A stretch of DNA of 6,863 bases from Chthonomonadaceae bacterium (GCA_025355115.1 JANXLO010000442.1:1-6863); one strand, 5' to 3'; positions 1 through 6,452 are shown, counted from the stretch's first letter. Program-made: numbers and translations. Notes: a model not told the origin generated them from the sequence alone.

Positions 1-1
1 G

Positions 2-271
2 AATGTCACCCTGCTCGGTACCGACGGCGGCGCGGAAGCCTATCCGCTCTCCCTCACCCAGGAGAAGCATCGCACCGTCGTCTCGTACGAGCCAAAAATA
101 CCCGGCGGAAACAACCTGAACACACACTACGCGGAGATGAAGGCCTTCGTGGAGTGCGTTCGAGACGGAAAGGAGCCGCTCGTCACCGGGGAACACGGCC
201 TGATGGTCGCGCAGATCATGGATGCGATCTACAAGTCATCCGAAGAAGGGAAAGAGGTTCGAATAGGGTAA
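2..271 (+). CDS. Gfo/Idh/MocA family oxidoreductase, C-terminal fragment
   Basis: The frame is open from base 2 to a TAA at 269-271 and gives 89 residues; the start and the N-terminal Rossmann domain lie left of the window. The visible end has the look of Gfo/Idh/MocA proteins: a beta-strand with TLLGTDGGAE, then a helix with HYAEMKAFVECVRDGKEPLV (about residues 42-61), then TGEHGLMVAQIMDAIYKSSEEGKEV and a final RIG. The segment EMKAFVECVRDGKEP followed by a small-residue/Glu turn is the characteristic closing part of the family's C-terminal sheet domain. Family members are NAD(P)-dependent, cytosolic dehydrogenases of sugars, inositols and glycosides. The catalytic Lys of the EKP motif is outside the window, so activity and substrate cannot be judged. 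The MFS gene follows 142 bases downstream on the same strand and may supply its substrate. Confidence 0.88.
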   Translation, partial: NVTLLGTDGGAEAYPLSLTQEKHRTVVSYEPKIPGGNNLNTHYAEMKAFVECVRDGKEPLVTGEHGLMVAQIMDAIYKSSEEGKEVRIG

Positions 272-303
272 ACTAGTCGGAGCATGAAGGCGTCGCCCTG
301 TTT

Positions 304-339
304 GAGGCGGCGCCTCTCGAAACGAATCAGCCTCTGATT
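304..339. repeat. Two small inverted repeats between oxidoreductase and MFS genes
   Basis: GAGGCG (304-309) and CGCCTC (311-316) form a perfect 6-base inverted repeat around one G. AATCAG (325-330) and CTGATT (334-339) form a second one around CCT. Both lie just after the oxidoreductase stop. Neither is followed by a T-run, so they are not intrinsic terminators by sequence. They could be weak mRNA hairpins or an operator. No convincing -35/-10 pair for the MFS gene was found in 272-402. Confidence 0.35.
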
Positions 340-402
340 GCGTTATGTAATGTTAGGCGGGACCGTGCTCGACGCCCTATTCTCATAGTCAATGTTGCTG
401 CT

Positions 403-407
403 GAGGA
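403..407 (+). promoter_or_regulatory. Ribosome binding site that decides the TTG start of the MFS gene
   Basis: GAGGA at 403-407 stands 6 bases before TTG at 414. An in-frame TGA at 402-404 closes the frame upstream, so no earlier start exists, and the next in-frame Met lies inside the first membrane helix. The TTG is therefore the likely start. Confidence 0.7.
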
Positions 408-413
408 ATCTTC

Positions 414-1808
414 TTGAATCTGGAAACCAGTAAAACCCCTCCGGATCCACTGCCTGCTCCCACCGAGCAGGAGGTTGTGGAAGCTCCCAAGTCCGGAGGC
501 GTCAATCTTCGCCGCCTGCTCACCGCGATCGTTCTGGTCGCGGCCTTTGCCGAACTCTCCTACACCACCGTCAACATGTCGGCCATGCCCGTCTATATTC
601 AGTTCGGGATAAAGATAGACCGAAGCTGGATCGCCATCTGCTCGCTGGTCTTTATCGCGATGGAGGGTCTGCTCAAATCCCCGATGGGGATCCTGGGCGA
701 CCGGTACGGACGCAAAATCCTCATGGTGGTCGGGCCGCTCGTTTCAGTGGTCACCGCGCTTTTGACTCCCCATGTCGCCAATGGCTATGTGCTGGTCTTC
801 TTGCGTATCCTCGATGGCGTGGGAGCGGCTGCCCTCTGGCCCGCCGCCTTCAGCCTTATCGGGGATCATGTGCCGGAGAACAAGCGCGCCGGCGCCATGA
901 GCCTCTTCAATCTGGCCTATCTGGTGGGGATCGCGCTGGGTCCGGCGTTGGGAGGCGAAGTCAATTTTCTCGCCGATCACTACCTCCGAACTACCTTCGG
1001 GCTTTCCAGAGAGATGGCCTTCGCGCACTCCAAGGAAGCGTCGTTCTATCTGGCGGCGGTCATGTTCGCGGTCACGGCCTTTGTGGCCTACGTGATGCTG
1101 CCGAACTCTCCTCCCACAGCGCCCCAGCGGACGACTGGGGAGACCGGGCACGAGCGTACGGGCGAAGGGGGCTTCAACGGCAAAAAGTTTCTCACCATGC
1201 TGGGCCGCATGCCAATGACCTTGTTGATGACGCTCATAACATTCCTGGGCGTCGGACTAGTGATACCCTACTTTAAGCTGTTCACCCTGGAGCATTTCCA
1301 TCTTACCGAACGCGATTTCGGACTGTTGATGATCGGCCCCGCGCTGGTCGTCGCCTCACTCGCGATACCTGTGGGTCGGTTAGGCGATAAGATCGGCAAG
1401 GCGCGCGCCGTCCAGATCGGCATCGGCATCTGTACCCTCTCGTTCTGGCTGCTGATTCTGGTCTCGCATAAATGGTCCCTGCTGCTGATGGGCTCGCTGC
1501 TTGGGATCGGATCCGCGATCGCCTTTCCGGCCTGGATGGCTCTGATCACGACGGAATGCGACTCGAAACAGCGCGGCGCGGTCGTCGGAGCCGTTGGAAC
1601 GGCGCAAGGCATAGGCGCCTTGATCGGGGTGGTGTTGAGCAGCTTTCTGGACAAATGGGGCGCGTTCAACCTCCTGGGTCTGTCCATCCCGGCGCACGGC
1701 ACACCGTTCCTGGGGTGCGCCGTGATGCTGACGGTCTCCTTCGTACTGGGACTATTCACGTTGCGCGACAATCCCCAGTACGCCAAGGCACACGTCGCCC
1801 CTCCCTAA
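414..1808 (+). CDS. MFS transporter, 12 membrane segments
   Basis: The 464-residue protein has a cytoplasmic, Pro-rich N-terminal tail (1-34) and about twelve hydrophobic stretches at roughly 35-55, 70-90, 102-120, 124-145, 162-180, 209-228, 268-290, 303-322, 331-350, 354-376, 389-410 and 430-450. The major facilitator motif A appears after the second helix as GILGDRYGRK (92-101) and its pseudo-repeat in the C half as GRLGDKIGKA (321-330). The motif B-like RILDGVGAAA (131-140) is in helix 4. A charged loop of about 40 residues (229-267) joins the two six-helix halves. These are diagnostic of an inner-membrane secondary transporter of sugar or drug type, but not of a substrate. It starts with TTG. 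Its TAA overlaps the stop of the convergent isomerase gene. By context (oxidoreductase upstream, isomerase downstream) uptake of a sugar-like or glycoside compound is more likely than drug efflux; this is inference. Confidence 0.93.
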   Translation: MNLETSKTPPDPLPAPTEQEVVEAPKSGGVNLRRLLTAIVLVAAFAELSYTTVNMSAMPVYIQFGIKIDRSWIAICSLVFIAMEGLLKSPMGILGDRYGRKILMVVGPLVSVVTALLTPHVANGYVLVFLRILDGVGAAALWPAAFSLIGDHVPENKRAGAMSLFNLAYLVGIALGPALGGEVNFLADHYLRTTFGLSREMAFAHSKEASFYLAAVMFAVTAFVAYVMLPNSPPTAPQRTTGETGHERTGEGGFNGKKFLTMLGRMPMTLLMTLITFLGVGLVIPYFKLFTLEHFHLTERDFGLLMIGPALVVASLAIPVGRLGDKIGKARAVQIGIGICTLSFWLLILVSHKWSLLLMGSLLGIGSAIAFPAWMALITTECDSKQRGAVVGAVGTAQGIGALIGVVLSSFLDKWGAFNLLGLSIPAHGTPFLGCAVMLTVSFVLGLFTLRDNPQYAKAHVAPP

Positions 1809-2620
1809 CCGCTAAACACGGTACGAAGGGATTCGGCGATATGCTTCAGTCCGACCTCGGGATGCCCCTTGTAGCCGTCGACCTCGGCGGTGATATACTC
1901 GTCGTACCCGATCTCCTCGAGTGCGGCCCTCACGCGCGCCCACGGCACATCACCCTGCAACGGGTTGCAGAAGCCGCTCATATTGCCAATGTTTGACTTG
2001 AAATCCTTGACATGCACCTTCTTTATGCGGCTGCCCAGTATCCGTATCCACTGCTCCGGGTAGCCGTAGAGGAGCACGTTGCCAGCGTCGAAATAGGCCC
2101 CTACGTACGCGCTGCCGATCTCATCCAGGAACCGCGCGAACTCCAGAGGGGAGAGCAGGAACTTGTTCCAGACGTTCTCAACGCCGACCGCAACCTTGTG
2201 CGCCTCCGCATCCGCCACGATCGATCTAATCCCCTCCTGCGCCCGCTCGTAGGCCACATCGTACGGAGTGTCGGCATTGACCACTCCTGGCACGATCAGT
2301 ATGGTGTCCACCCCCATCCAGACAGCGACCTCGAGCGATCTGCGGATGATATCGAGCCCTTTGCTGCGCACAGTCTCGTCAGCGGAGGTGATCGGGTAGC
2401 GCCAGCCGAGCCCCGTGGAGAGACTGGAGAGCGTGATGCCGACGCGCTCCGCCGAAGCGACGATGGCCTTGACCTCGGCCTCTGTGCTGTCGGTGCGCAG
2501 CTCACCGTCCTCTGCGATGTTGATCTCGATGCTGTCGAATCCGGCCCGCTTCGCCATCTCGAAGCTCTCCATCAGCGTGAGGTGCGGCGGTATCGTCCAG
2601 CGGTTGATGCCAATCTTCAT
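1805..2620 (-). CDS. Sugar phosphate isomerase/epimerase, xylose-isomerase-like TIM barrel
   Basis: The 271-residue protein has the usual length and pattern of the AP endonuclease 2/xylose-isomerase-like TIM-barrel family: MKIGINRW at strand 1, then GFDSIEINI (27-35). The putative metal ligands sit at barrel strand ends as in ketose 3-epimerases: E148 in VGVENVWNKF, D178 in GAYFDAGN, H203 in KKVHVKDFK and E246 in YITAEVDGY. All four are present, so the enzyme should be an active, divalent-metal-dependent cytosolic isomerase or epimerase (alternatively a dehydratase or lyase of the IolE/IolI type). The ATG at 2618-2620 follows AAGGAG at 2628-2633 with 7 bases between, and overlaps the dioxygenase stop as ATGA, which points to translational coupling. 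It is the last gene of the minus-strand operon. Substrate unknown: UlaE/SgbU-like, inositol pathway and keto-glycoside roles are all possible. Confidence 0.9.
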   Translation of the reverse strand: MKIGINRWTIPPHLTLMESFEMAKRAGFDSIEINIAEDGELRTDSTEAEVKAIVASAERVGITLSSLSTGLGWRYPITSADETVRSKGLDIIRRSLEVAVWMGVDTILIVPGVVNADTPYDVAYERAQEGIRSIVADAEAHKVAVGVENVWNKFLLSPLEFARFLDEIGSAYVGAYFDAGNVLLYGYPEQWIRILGSRIKKVHVKDFKSNIGNMSGFCNPLQGDVPWARVRAALEEIGYDEYITAEVDGYKGHPEVGLKHIAESLRTVFSG

Positions 2621-3570
2621 GTCGTCTCTCCTTCAGTTCGAGGCGAGCTCAACGCGGCCTCACGAACGGCGGTCACGCGGGGATCGCTGCCCGCGTAGGT
2701 CAGTGGCAGGTCTCGCCAGTAGTATTTGAAGAGATCGCTTTTCCAGTCGGCATAGATCTCCTCCCAGGTCTGCTGTTGGTGGTGAGGTTCGAGCGACGAT
2801 GGCGCGATGGGATGCGAGAGCGGCTGATAGCGGAAATCCACGGAGAGCCGAAGCCGATCAGGAGTGAGATTTGGCAACGCCTTGTGGATTGTGAGGCTGT
2901 TAAAGAGCAAGGCGTCCCCCTCGGCGAAGTCGCCTCCCGCCCAGGGGAACGGCAGCGCGTCGGTGTCAATCCCAACGCCGCCCGCGCCATGCGCCTTTTG
3001 CACGGAGTAGACGCCCGAGTGGTGAGAGCCGGGCATGACGACCAGGCTGCCGAGCGAGCGCGGGCAGTCGCCCAGCGGAATCCAGGCGGTGTACGTCTCC
3101 TCCGTCCCTTGAATGTGCAGGTAGTCCTGATGCGAAGGCGTGGTGTGCAGTGTGTTCTGCGGAAAGATAATACGGGCAATGTTGCGGGCATGAGGCAACG
3201 GCGCCTCTCCGAATAGGCCTTCAAGAACGTTCAGCAGTCCCGAGTCGTGCGCCAGCGCATTGAACGCTTCGCCGCGGAGCAGCGGATTATACACGGCCAT
3301 GTAGTCCGGCTGAGGCTCCGTCGACGCAATGCCAGGCGCGGCGATGCCCTCGTTAGGCTCCGTGCCCGGCGCCAGCCAACCTGCCCCCGCGCATAGGGCT
3401 AGAATTTCCGCCCGTGTCCGCCGAATATCAGCCGCCGAGATCAAGCCCCGAAAAAACAGATAGCCATCCCGCCGCATCCGCTCGCGAAGCTTGTTCGGGT
3501 CGTCCGTCGCGTCGTTCGAGATGAGGAAGGGCAGAATGCCCTCTGGTGAGTTCTGATCTGTGTCGTTCAT
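2617..3570 (-). CDS. Phytanoyl-CoA dioxygenase (PhyH) family Fe(II)/2-oxoglutarate oxygenase
   Basis: From the chosen start the protein has 317 residues, normal for the family. It opens with the typical KLRERMRRDGYLFFRGLIS helix-strand (27-45). The iron-binding facial triad is visible: H147 and D149 in SHQDYLHIQG and the distal H229 in NSLTIHKALPN. The 2-oxoglutarate-binding Arg is R239 or R241 in PDRLRLSVDFRY. WIPLGDCP (163-170), GSLVVMPGSHH (174-184) and GGDFAEGDALLFN (212-224) are the usual jelly-roll strands. It should hydroxylate a small molecule with O2 and 2-oxoglutarate in the cytosol; substrate unknown. Start choice: ATG at 3568-3570 has TGGAG at 3578-3582. The frame stays open further upstream, with ATGs at 3657 and 3651, but those are poorly spaced from the GGAGGAG before them and would add an unusual low-complexity extension. 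It lies 167 bases after the dehydrogenase stop and overlaps the isomerase start by 4 bases. Confidence 0.9.
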   Translation of the reverse strand: MNDTDQNSPEGILPFLISNDATDDPNKLRERMRRDGYLFFRGLISAADIRRTRAEILALCAGAGWLAPGTEPNEGIAAPGIASTEPQPDYMAVYNPLLRGEAFNALAHDSGLLNVLEGLFGEAPLPHARNIARIIFPQNTLHTTPSHQDYLHIQGTEETYTAWIPLGDCPRSLGSLVVMPGSHHSGVYSVQKAHGAGGVGIDTDALPFPWAGGDFAEGDALLFNSLTIHKALPNLTPDRLRLSVDFRYQPLSHPIAPSSLEPHHQQQTWEEIYADWKSDLFKYYWRDLPLTYAGSDPRVTAVREAALSSPRTEGETT

Positions 3571-3737
3571 TGAGCCGCTCCACGCAAGAGTAGGCGGGTC
3601 GGCTGGGCTCCAGGAGAGCGAGCGCAGAGAACCGCCTGTATCGGAGTGCATTTCCATGGCGACGCGGCAATCTCCTCCCCTCTCTTCACCCCGGTTCGCG
3701 TCTTGCAACCAGCCTTCTGCGCGGCAGGGAACGGAGA

Positions 3738-4769
3738 CTACGGAAACCGAATGCCCATCTTTATCGCCTCGCCCGGACTCTCTGCAATCTCCAGCAATGT
3801 CGCTGCCGCCGTCTCGAAGGGAACGATAGGATCGAGAATGCCCTTCGAACTCAACTGGTCGCCACGAAACATCCGCTGCACCGTCGCGATGACGCGCTTC
3901 TCGTCCCATAGCGGATACTCCCGTGAAGGATTGCCCCAGTGCGGCATACTGCAAATCAGTTCGAGTCGATTGTGGAACCACTCTGCGCCGAGTTCGAGTT
4001 GAGAGTCGCGCCCCTGATAGTAGCCGAGCGTGACGACGCGGGCGCACATGCGAACTGAGCGGATGGCATCAGCTAGAGCGCGATAGCTCCCGCTGGCCTC
4101 GATGGCGATATCGGCCCCGGCAGAGAGCACCCGGCGTGTCTCGATAGCCGCATCGATCTGCGTCGGATTAAAGGTGTGCGTTGCTCCGAACGTCTCCGCG
4201 AGCCTCCGCCGCTTCGCTATGGGATCCACAGCGAGAATATGCGCGCACCCCGCGATGCGCAGCATCTGCACTAGAAGCAGCCCAATCGCTCCGAGGCCGA
4301 AGACGATCACGCTATCTCCCAGCGCGACCCGAGCGTCCCGCAGAGCCGTCAGAGCGACTACTCCCGGGTCGAGGCATACCGCGTCCTCTGAACTGACCGA
4401 ATCTCCCAGCGCGAACAAGTCGTCCTCCGCGAATACCGCTCGTTCGACCGCGCTGGAATAGCCATACACACTGGTTCCCGGTGCGAACTTGGTCGATGCG
4501 CTCCCCGTTTCGAGCACACGCCCTACCGCTATGTTGCCGAGAAACCTCCCGGATTTGGGTTCATCCACATCGAGCGGGACGAAGAGCCGCCATTTCCCAT
4601 CGAAGCGACGCCCCTCGAAAGGTGACTTGCCCCGAAGCAGCGCGAATTCCGTGCCATGCTTTACCGACGCGAACTCGGTCTGCACGCGCACCTGACAGGG
4701 TTGGAGTTCCGGATCGCCGAAATCCTTCACCAGAATCGTTCCCGCCTTAGCGTAGATGCCTCGATTCAT
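3738..4769 (-). CDS. Zinc-less medium-chain dehydrogenase/reductase (alcohol dehydrogenase-like)
   Basis: The 343-residue protein has an MDR layout: an N-terminal GroES-like domain (1-130), a Rossmann NAD(P)-binding domain with FGLGAIG (157-163) and an Asp (D182) at the end of the second strand, which favours NAD over NADP, and a C-terminal return to the catalytic domain. The usual catalytic zinc ligands are absent: the position of the Cys in CGTD reads SVKHGTE (35-41), the GHE segment reads FLGNIAVGR (76-84), and the four-Cys structural zinc loop is missing. This resembles the MDR subgroup that includes the bacteriochlorophyllide dehydrogenase BchC, where the N-terminal motif is SxxPGTE. It probably oxidises a secondary alcohol or reduces a ketone in the cytosol. 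ATG at 4767-4769 has a strong GGAGGA at 4777-4782 spaced by 7. The frame runs open to 4907 but no site or homology supports a longer form. It is the first gene of the minus-strand operon. Confidence 0.88.
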   Translation of the reverse strand: MNRGIYAKAGTILVKDFGDPELQPCQVRVQTEFASVKHGTEFALLRGKSPFEGRRFDGKWRLFVPLDVDEPKSGRFLGNIAVGRVLETGSASTKFAPGTSVYGYSSAVERAVFAEDDLFALGDSVSSEDAVCLDPGVVALTALRDARVALGDSVIVFGLGAIGLLLVQMLRIAGCAHILAVDPIAKRRRLAETFGATHTFNPTQIDAAIETRRVLSAGADIAIEASGSYRALADAIRSVRMCARVVTLGYYQGRDSQLELGAEWFHNRLELICSMPHWGNPSREYPLWDEKRVIATVQRMFRGDQLSSKGILDPIVPFETAAATLLEIAESPGEAIKMGIRFP

Positions 4770-4792
4770 CTGTCCCTCCTCCACATTATCTC

Positions 4793-4807
4793 TGCCGGCC
4801 GGCGGCA
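4793..4807. repeat. GC palindrome upstream of the dehydrogenase gene
   Basis: TGCCG (4793-4797) and CGGCA (4803-4807) are inverted arms, and GCCGGCCGGC (4794-4803) is itself a perfect 10-base palindrome. It ends 10 bases upstream of the GGAGGA ribosome binding site, in the leader of the minus-strand operon. It could be a dimeric repressor site or an mRNA hairpin. In GC-rich DNA a palindrome of this size may also be chance. Confidence 0.35.
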
Positions 4808-4979
4808 ACCTCACCTGAAGAATGAGACTGCCGTCGTGCCCACTTCTGTTCGGAATTTCATGGATAGTGATCGGTGAAGAAACGCGAGCGTCAGGCAAAT
4901 TTCGCACGAAGCTGCCGCTGAAAGGCTAGAACTCGACGCGGTCGATGCTCGGCTACGCAAGCAGGCAATCGGTGGCGAC

Positions 4980-5013
4980 TTGACTTGACTCCACAGATCG
5001 CAATTGCTTTTAG
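4980..5013 (+). promoter_or_regulatory. Possible promoter of the hydrolase gene
   Basis: TTGACT occurs twice, at 4980-4985 and 4985-4990, each matching five of six bases of the sigma-70 -35 box. The second is followed after exactly 17 bases by TTTTAG (5008-5013), a weak -10 with three matches. The predicted start would be near 5020, giving a leader of about 80 bases. The -35 is good and the -10 poor, so this is tentative. Confidence 0.3.
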
Positions 5014-5100
5014 CACTGCCGATGCCGGAACAGTCTGGTTTCCTTATTCGTCATTCTACACTGATACGTTCAACTCAGATGTCAAGAAAGTAGGAACCCG

Positions 5101-6135
5101 ATGCTTAAAGTTCGTACCCCGATGTACGCGCTACTCTTTGGCGCATTCGCAATCTCGCTCGCTGGAGCGCAGACGATGGGAAAGCCAGACGCCCAGATGA
5201 AGGCCGTTCTGGATCAACTGGGAGCGTTGCATGGCAAGCCGATAGAGAAGCTGTCCCCGCAGGAGGCACGCAAGCAGCCGAGTCCGGCCGACGCTGTTAA
5301 AGCGTTGCTTGCCAAACAGGGCAAGAGCACCGACCCGGAGCCCGTGGGTAAAGTGATGGACACCGCGATTCCTGGCCCGTCCGGAAGCATTCCTGTCCGG
5401 GTGTACTCGCCCAACGGCAACGGCCCTTTTCCCGTCATAGTCTATTACCACGGCGGTGGCTGGGTGATCGCCAATATAGACACCTACGACGCCACCCCAC
5501 GCGCACTGGTGAACCTCACCAACGCAATGGTCGTCGCGGTCGAGTACCGAAAGGCCCCGGAGCATAAATTTCCCGCCGCGCACGAGGACGCCTATGCCGC
5601 CCTGCAGTACGTGATGAAGAACGCCGGCACGATGAGCGGAGATCCTACTCGGGTTGCTGTGGTCGGCGAGAGCGCTGGCGGCAACATGGCCTCCGCCGTC
5701 TGCCTTATGGCGAAGATGCGCAAGGGCATGATGCCTGTCTACCAAGGCCTCGTCTATCCCGTGGCAAGCGGAACGCTTGCGTGGCCGTCTATGGCTGAAA
5801 ACGCCAAGGCTAAGCCGCTCAACAAAGCGATGATGGCCTGGTTCGTCAAGCACACGCTTAAAGAGCCCTCCGATGCGAAGAGCCCGCTGCTAAACCTGGT
5901 GGCAGCCGACGTCTCTGGCCTGCCGCCTGCCACTGTCGTAACCGCGCAGATCGACCCGCTTCGCAGCGAGGGCCAAGCGTACGCCGCGCATCTCAAAAAG
6001 GCTGGCATCAACGTTCGCTACATGAACTACGAGGGTGTCACGCACGAGTTCTTCGGCATGTCCGCAGTCGTGGACAAAGCCAAGGAAGCCCAGCAATTCA
6101 TGGCAACAGGATTAAAAACCGCCTTCGGCAAGTAG
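5101..6135 (+). CDS. Secreted alpha/beta hydrolase, HSL-type family IV esterase/lipase
   Basis: The 344-residue protein begins with a Sec signal peptide: basic MLKVRTP, hydrophobic core YALLFGAFAISL (9-20) and a probable signal peptidase I site after AGA (A23/Q24). The mature enzyme has a helical cap (about 29-80) and an alpha/beta-hydrolase core. HGGGW (117-121) is the oxyanion-hole motif of the hormone-sensitive-lipase family. GESAG (189-193) carries the nucleophile S191, DPLRSEG holds the acid D285, and THEFFG holds H315, so the triad is complete. It should hydrolyse short-chain or aryl carboxylic esters in the periplasm or outside the cell. AGGA at 5092-5095 lies 5 bases before the ATG. 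An internal ATG at 5122 would still leave a signal peptide, so the exact start is slightly uncertain. It is a single gene, divergent from the dehydrogenase operon and followed by a hairpin. Deacylating an ester or acylated sugar for the neighbouring pathway is possible but unproven. Confidence 0.93.
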   Translation: MLKVRTPMYALLFGAFAISLAGAQTMGKPDAQMKAVLDQLGALHGKPIEKLSPQEARKQPSPADAVKALLAKQGKSTDPEPVGKVMDTAIPGPSGSIPVRVYSPNGNGPFPVIVYYHGGGWVIANIDTYDATPRALVNLTNAMVVAVEYRKAPEHKFPAAHEDAYAALQYVMKNAGTMSGDPTRVAVVGESAGGNMASAVCLMAKMRKGMMPVYQGLVYPVASGTLAWPSMAENAKAKPLNKAMMAWFVKHTLKEPSDAKSPLLNLVAADVSGLPPATVVTAQIDPLRSEGQAYAAHLKKAGINVRYMNYEGVTHEFFGMSAVVDKAKEAQQFMATGLKTAFGK

Positions 6136-6192
6136 TTTTGGCGAGCCAGAACATGGACACCGCAGCCAGCAACCGGTGAAAATCTAACAGCA

Positions 6193-6237
6193 AAGTCCCG
6201 CACAACTCTAAGAATGCATCCGGACTGTGCGGGGCTT
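6193..6237 (+). terminator. Long hairpin after the hydrolase gene, possible terminator
   Basis: AAGTCCCGCACA (6193-6204) pairs with TGTGCGGGGCTT (6226-6237) over 12 base pairs, with one U-G wobble and a 21-base loop. It starts 57 bases after the hydrolase stop. No T-run follows on either strand, so it is not a classical intrinsic terminator. It may protect the mRNA 3' end or mark a Rho-dependent stop. Alternatively it is a dispersed palindromic repeat. Confidence 0.5.
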
Positions 6238-6383
6238 ACGAATGCGCGTACGTACTCAGTCTTCTAACATTCCTTTGTGTGTAAGGCGGTCCAAGCTCAG
6301 TATGCCGCAATAGATGGCTCGCACGTCACTTTCCTCTTAGAGTTTGCTGGTGACTTAATCCGCTCTTAAACGGTCGAGGATGT

Positions 6384-6412
6384 CTGTAAATGCGCAGCTT
6401 TTCCTGTACAAT
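6384..6412 (+). promoter_or_regulatory. Possible promoter of the nucleotidyltransferase gene
   Basis: TACAAT at 6407-6412 matches five of six bases of the -10 box; CTGTAA (6384-6389), 17 bases upstream, is a weak -35 with three matches. Transcription would begin near 6419, after the ATG codons at 6390 and 6411, which fits translation from the ATG at 6453. Confidence 0.3.
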
Positions 6413-6452
6413 GAGCAAGGTGTTCCGACAAGGGCAGAAAGGCCATTGCAAA

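Larger units (their letters stand above)
4770..5100. other. Divergent intergenic region
   Basis: These 331 bases separate the leftward dehydrogenase operon from the rightward hydrolase gene and must hold promoters for both. Seen here: the GC palindrome at 4793-4807, a GACTT-repeat with two overlapping TTGACT hexamers at 4980-4990, and AGGA at 5092-5095 before the hydrolase ATG. No clear -35/-10 pair for the leftward operon could be picked out. No protein-coding signal or RNA gene was recognised. Confidence 0.6.
6136..6452. other. Gene-poor stretch between hydrolase and nucleotidyltransferase
   Basis: Over these 317 bases no coding frame with family resemblance was recognised. It contains the hairpin at 6193-6237, a GTACGTAC palindrome near 6247-6254 and the candidate promoter before the nucleotidyltransferase. 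The nucleotidyltransferase frame is open back to an ATG at 6390, preceded by GAGGA at 6376-6380, so the first part of that gene could extend into this stretch. Confidence 0.55.

Noticed and set aside
392..433. Thirteen-codon leader ORF (ATG at 392) overlapping the MFS start
   Set aside because: No ribosome binding site before it and no attenuator-like structure or codon bias; likely chance.
1809..1823. ACCG/CGGT inverted repeat just after the MFS stop as a bidirectional terminator
   Set aside because: Only four base pairs, no T-run, and it lies within the isomerase coding sequence.
2012..2698. 228-residue plus-strand open frame opposite the isomerase
   Set aside because: It is an antisense shadow in GC-rich DNA, rich in Arg, Asp, Val and His, with no family motif; the isomerase on the other strand has all its metal ligands.
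3658..4047. Very long dioxygenase form starting at 4047
   Set aside because: The extra part lies antiphase within the dehydrogenase gene on the same strand and reads as Arg/Ser-rich out-of-frame sequence with no PhyH resemblance.
4770..4907. N-terminal extension of the dehydrogenase to an ATG at 4907
   Set aside because: The added 46 residues do not resemble an MDR N-terminus, no ribosome binding site was seen there, and the ATG at 4769 has an excellent GGAGGA.
5131..5853. 240-residue minus-strand open frame opposite the hydrolase
   Set aside because: It is antisense to a gene with a full catalytic triad, and its His/Arg-rich composition shows no domain.
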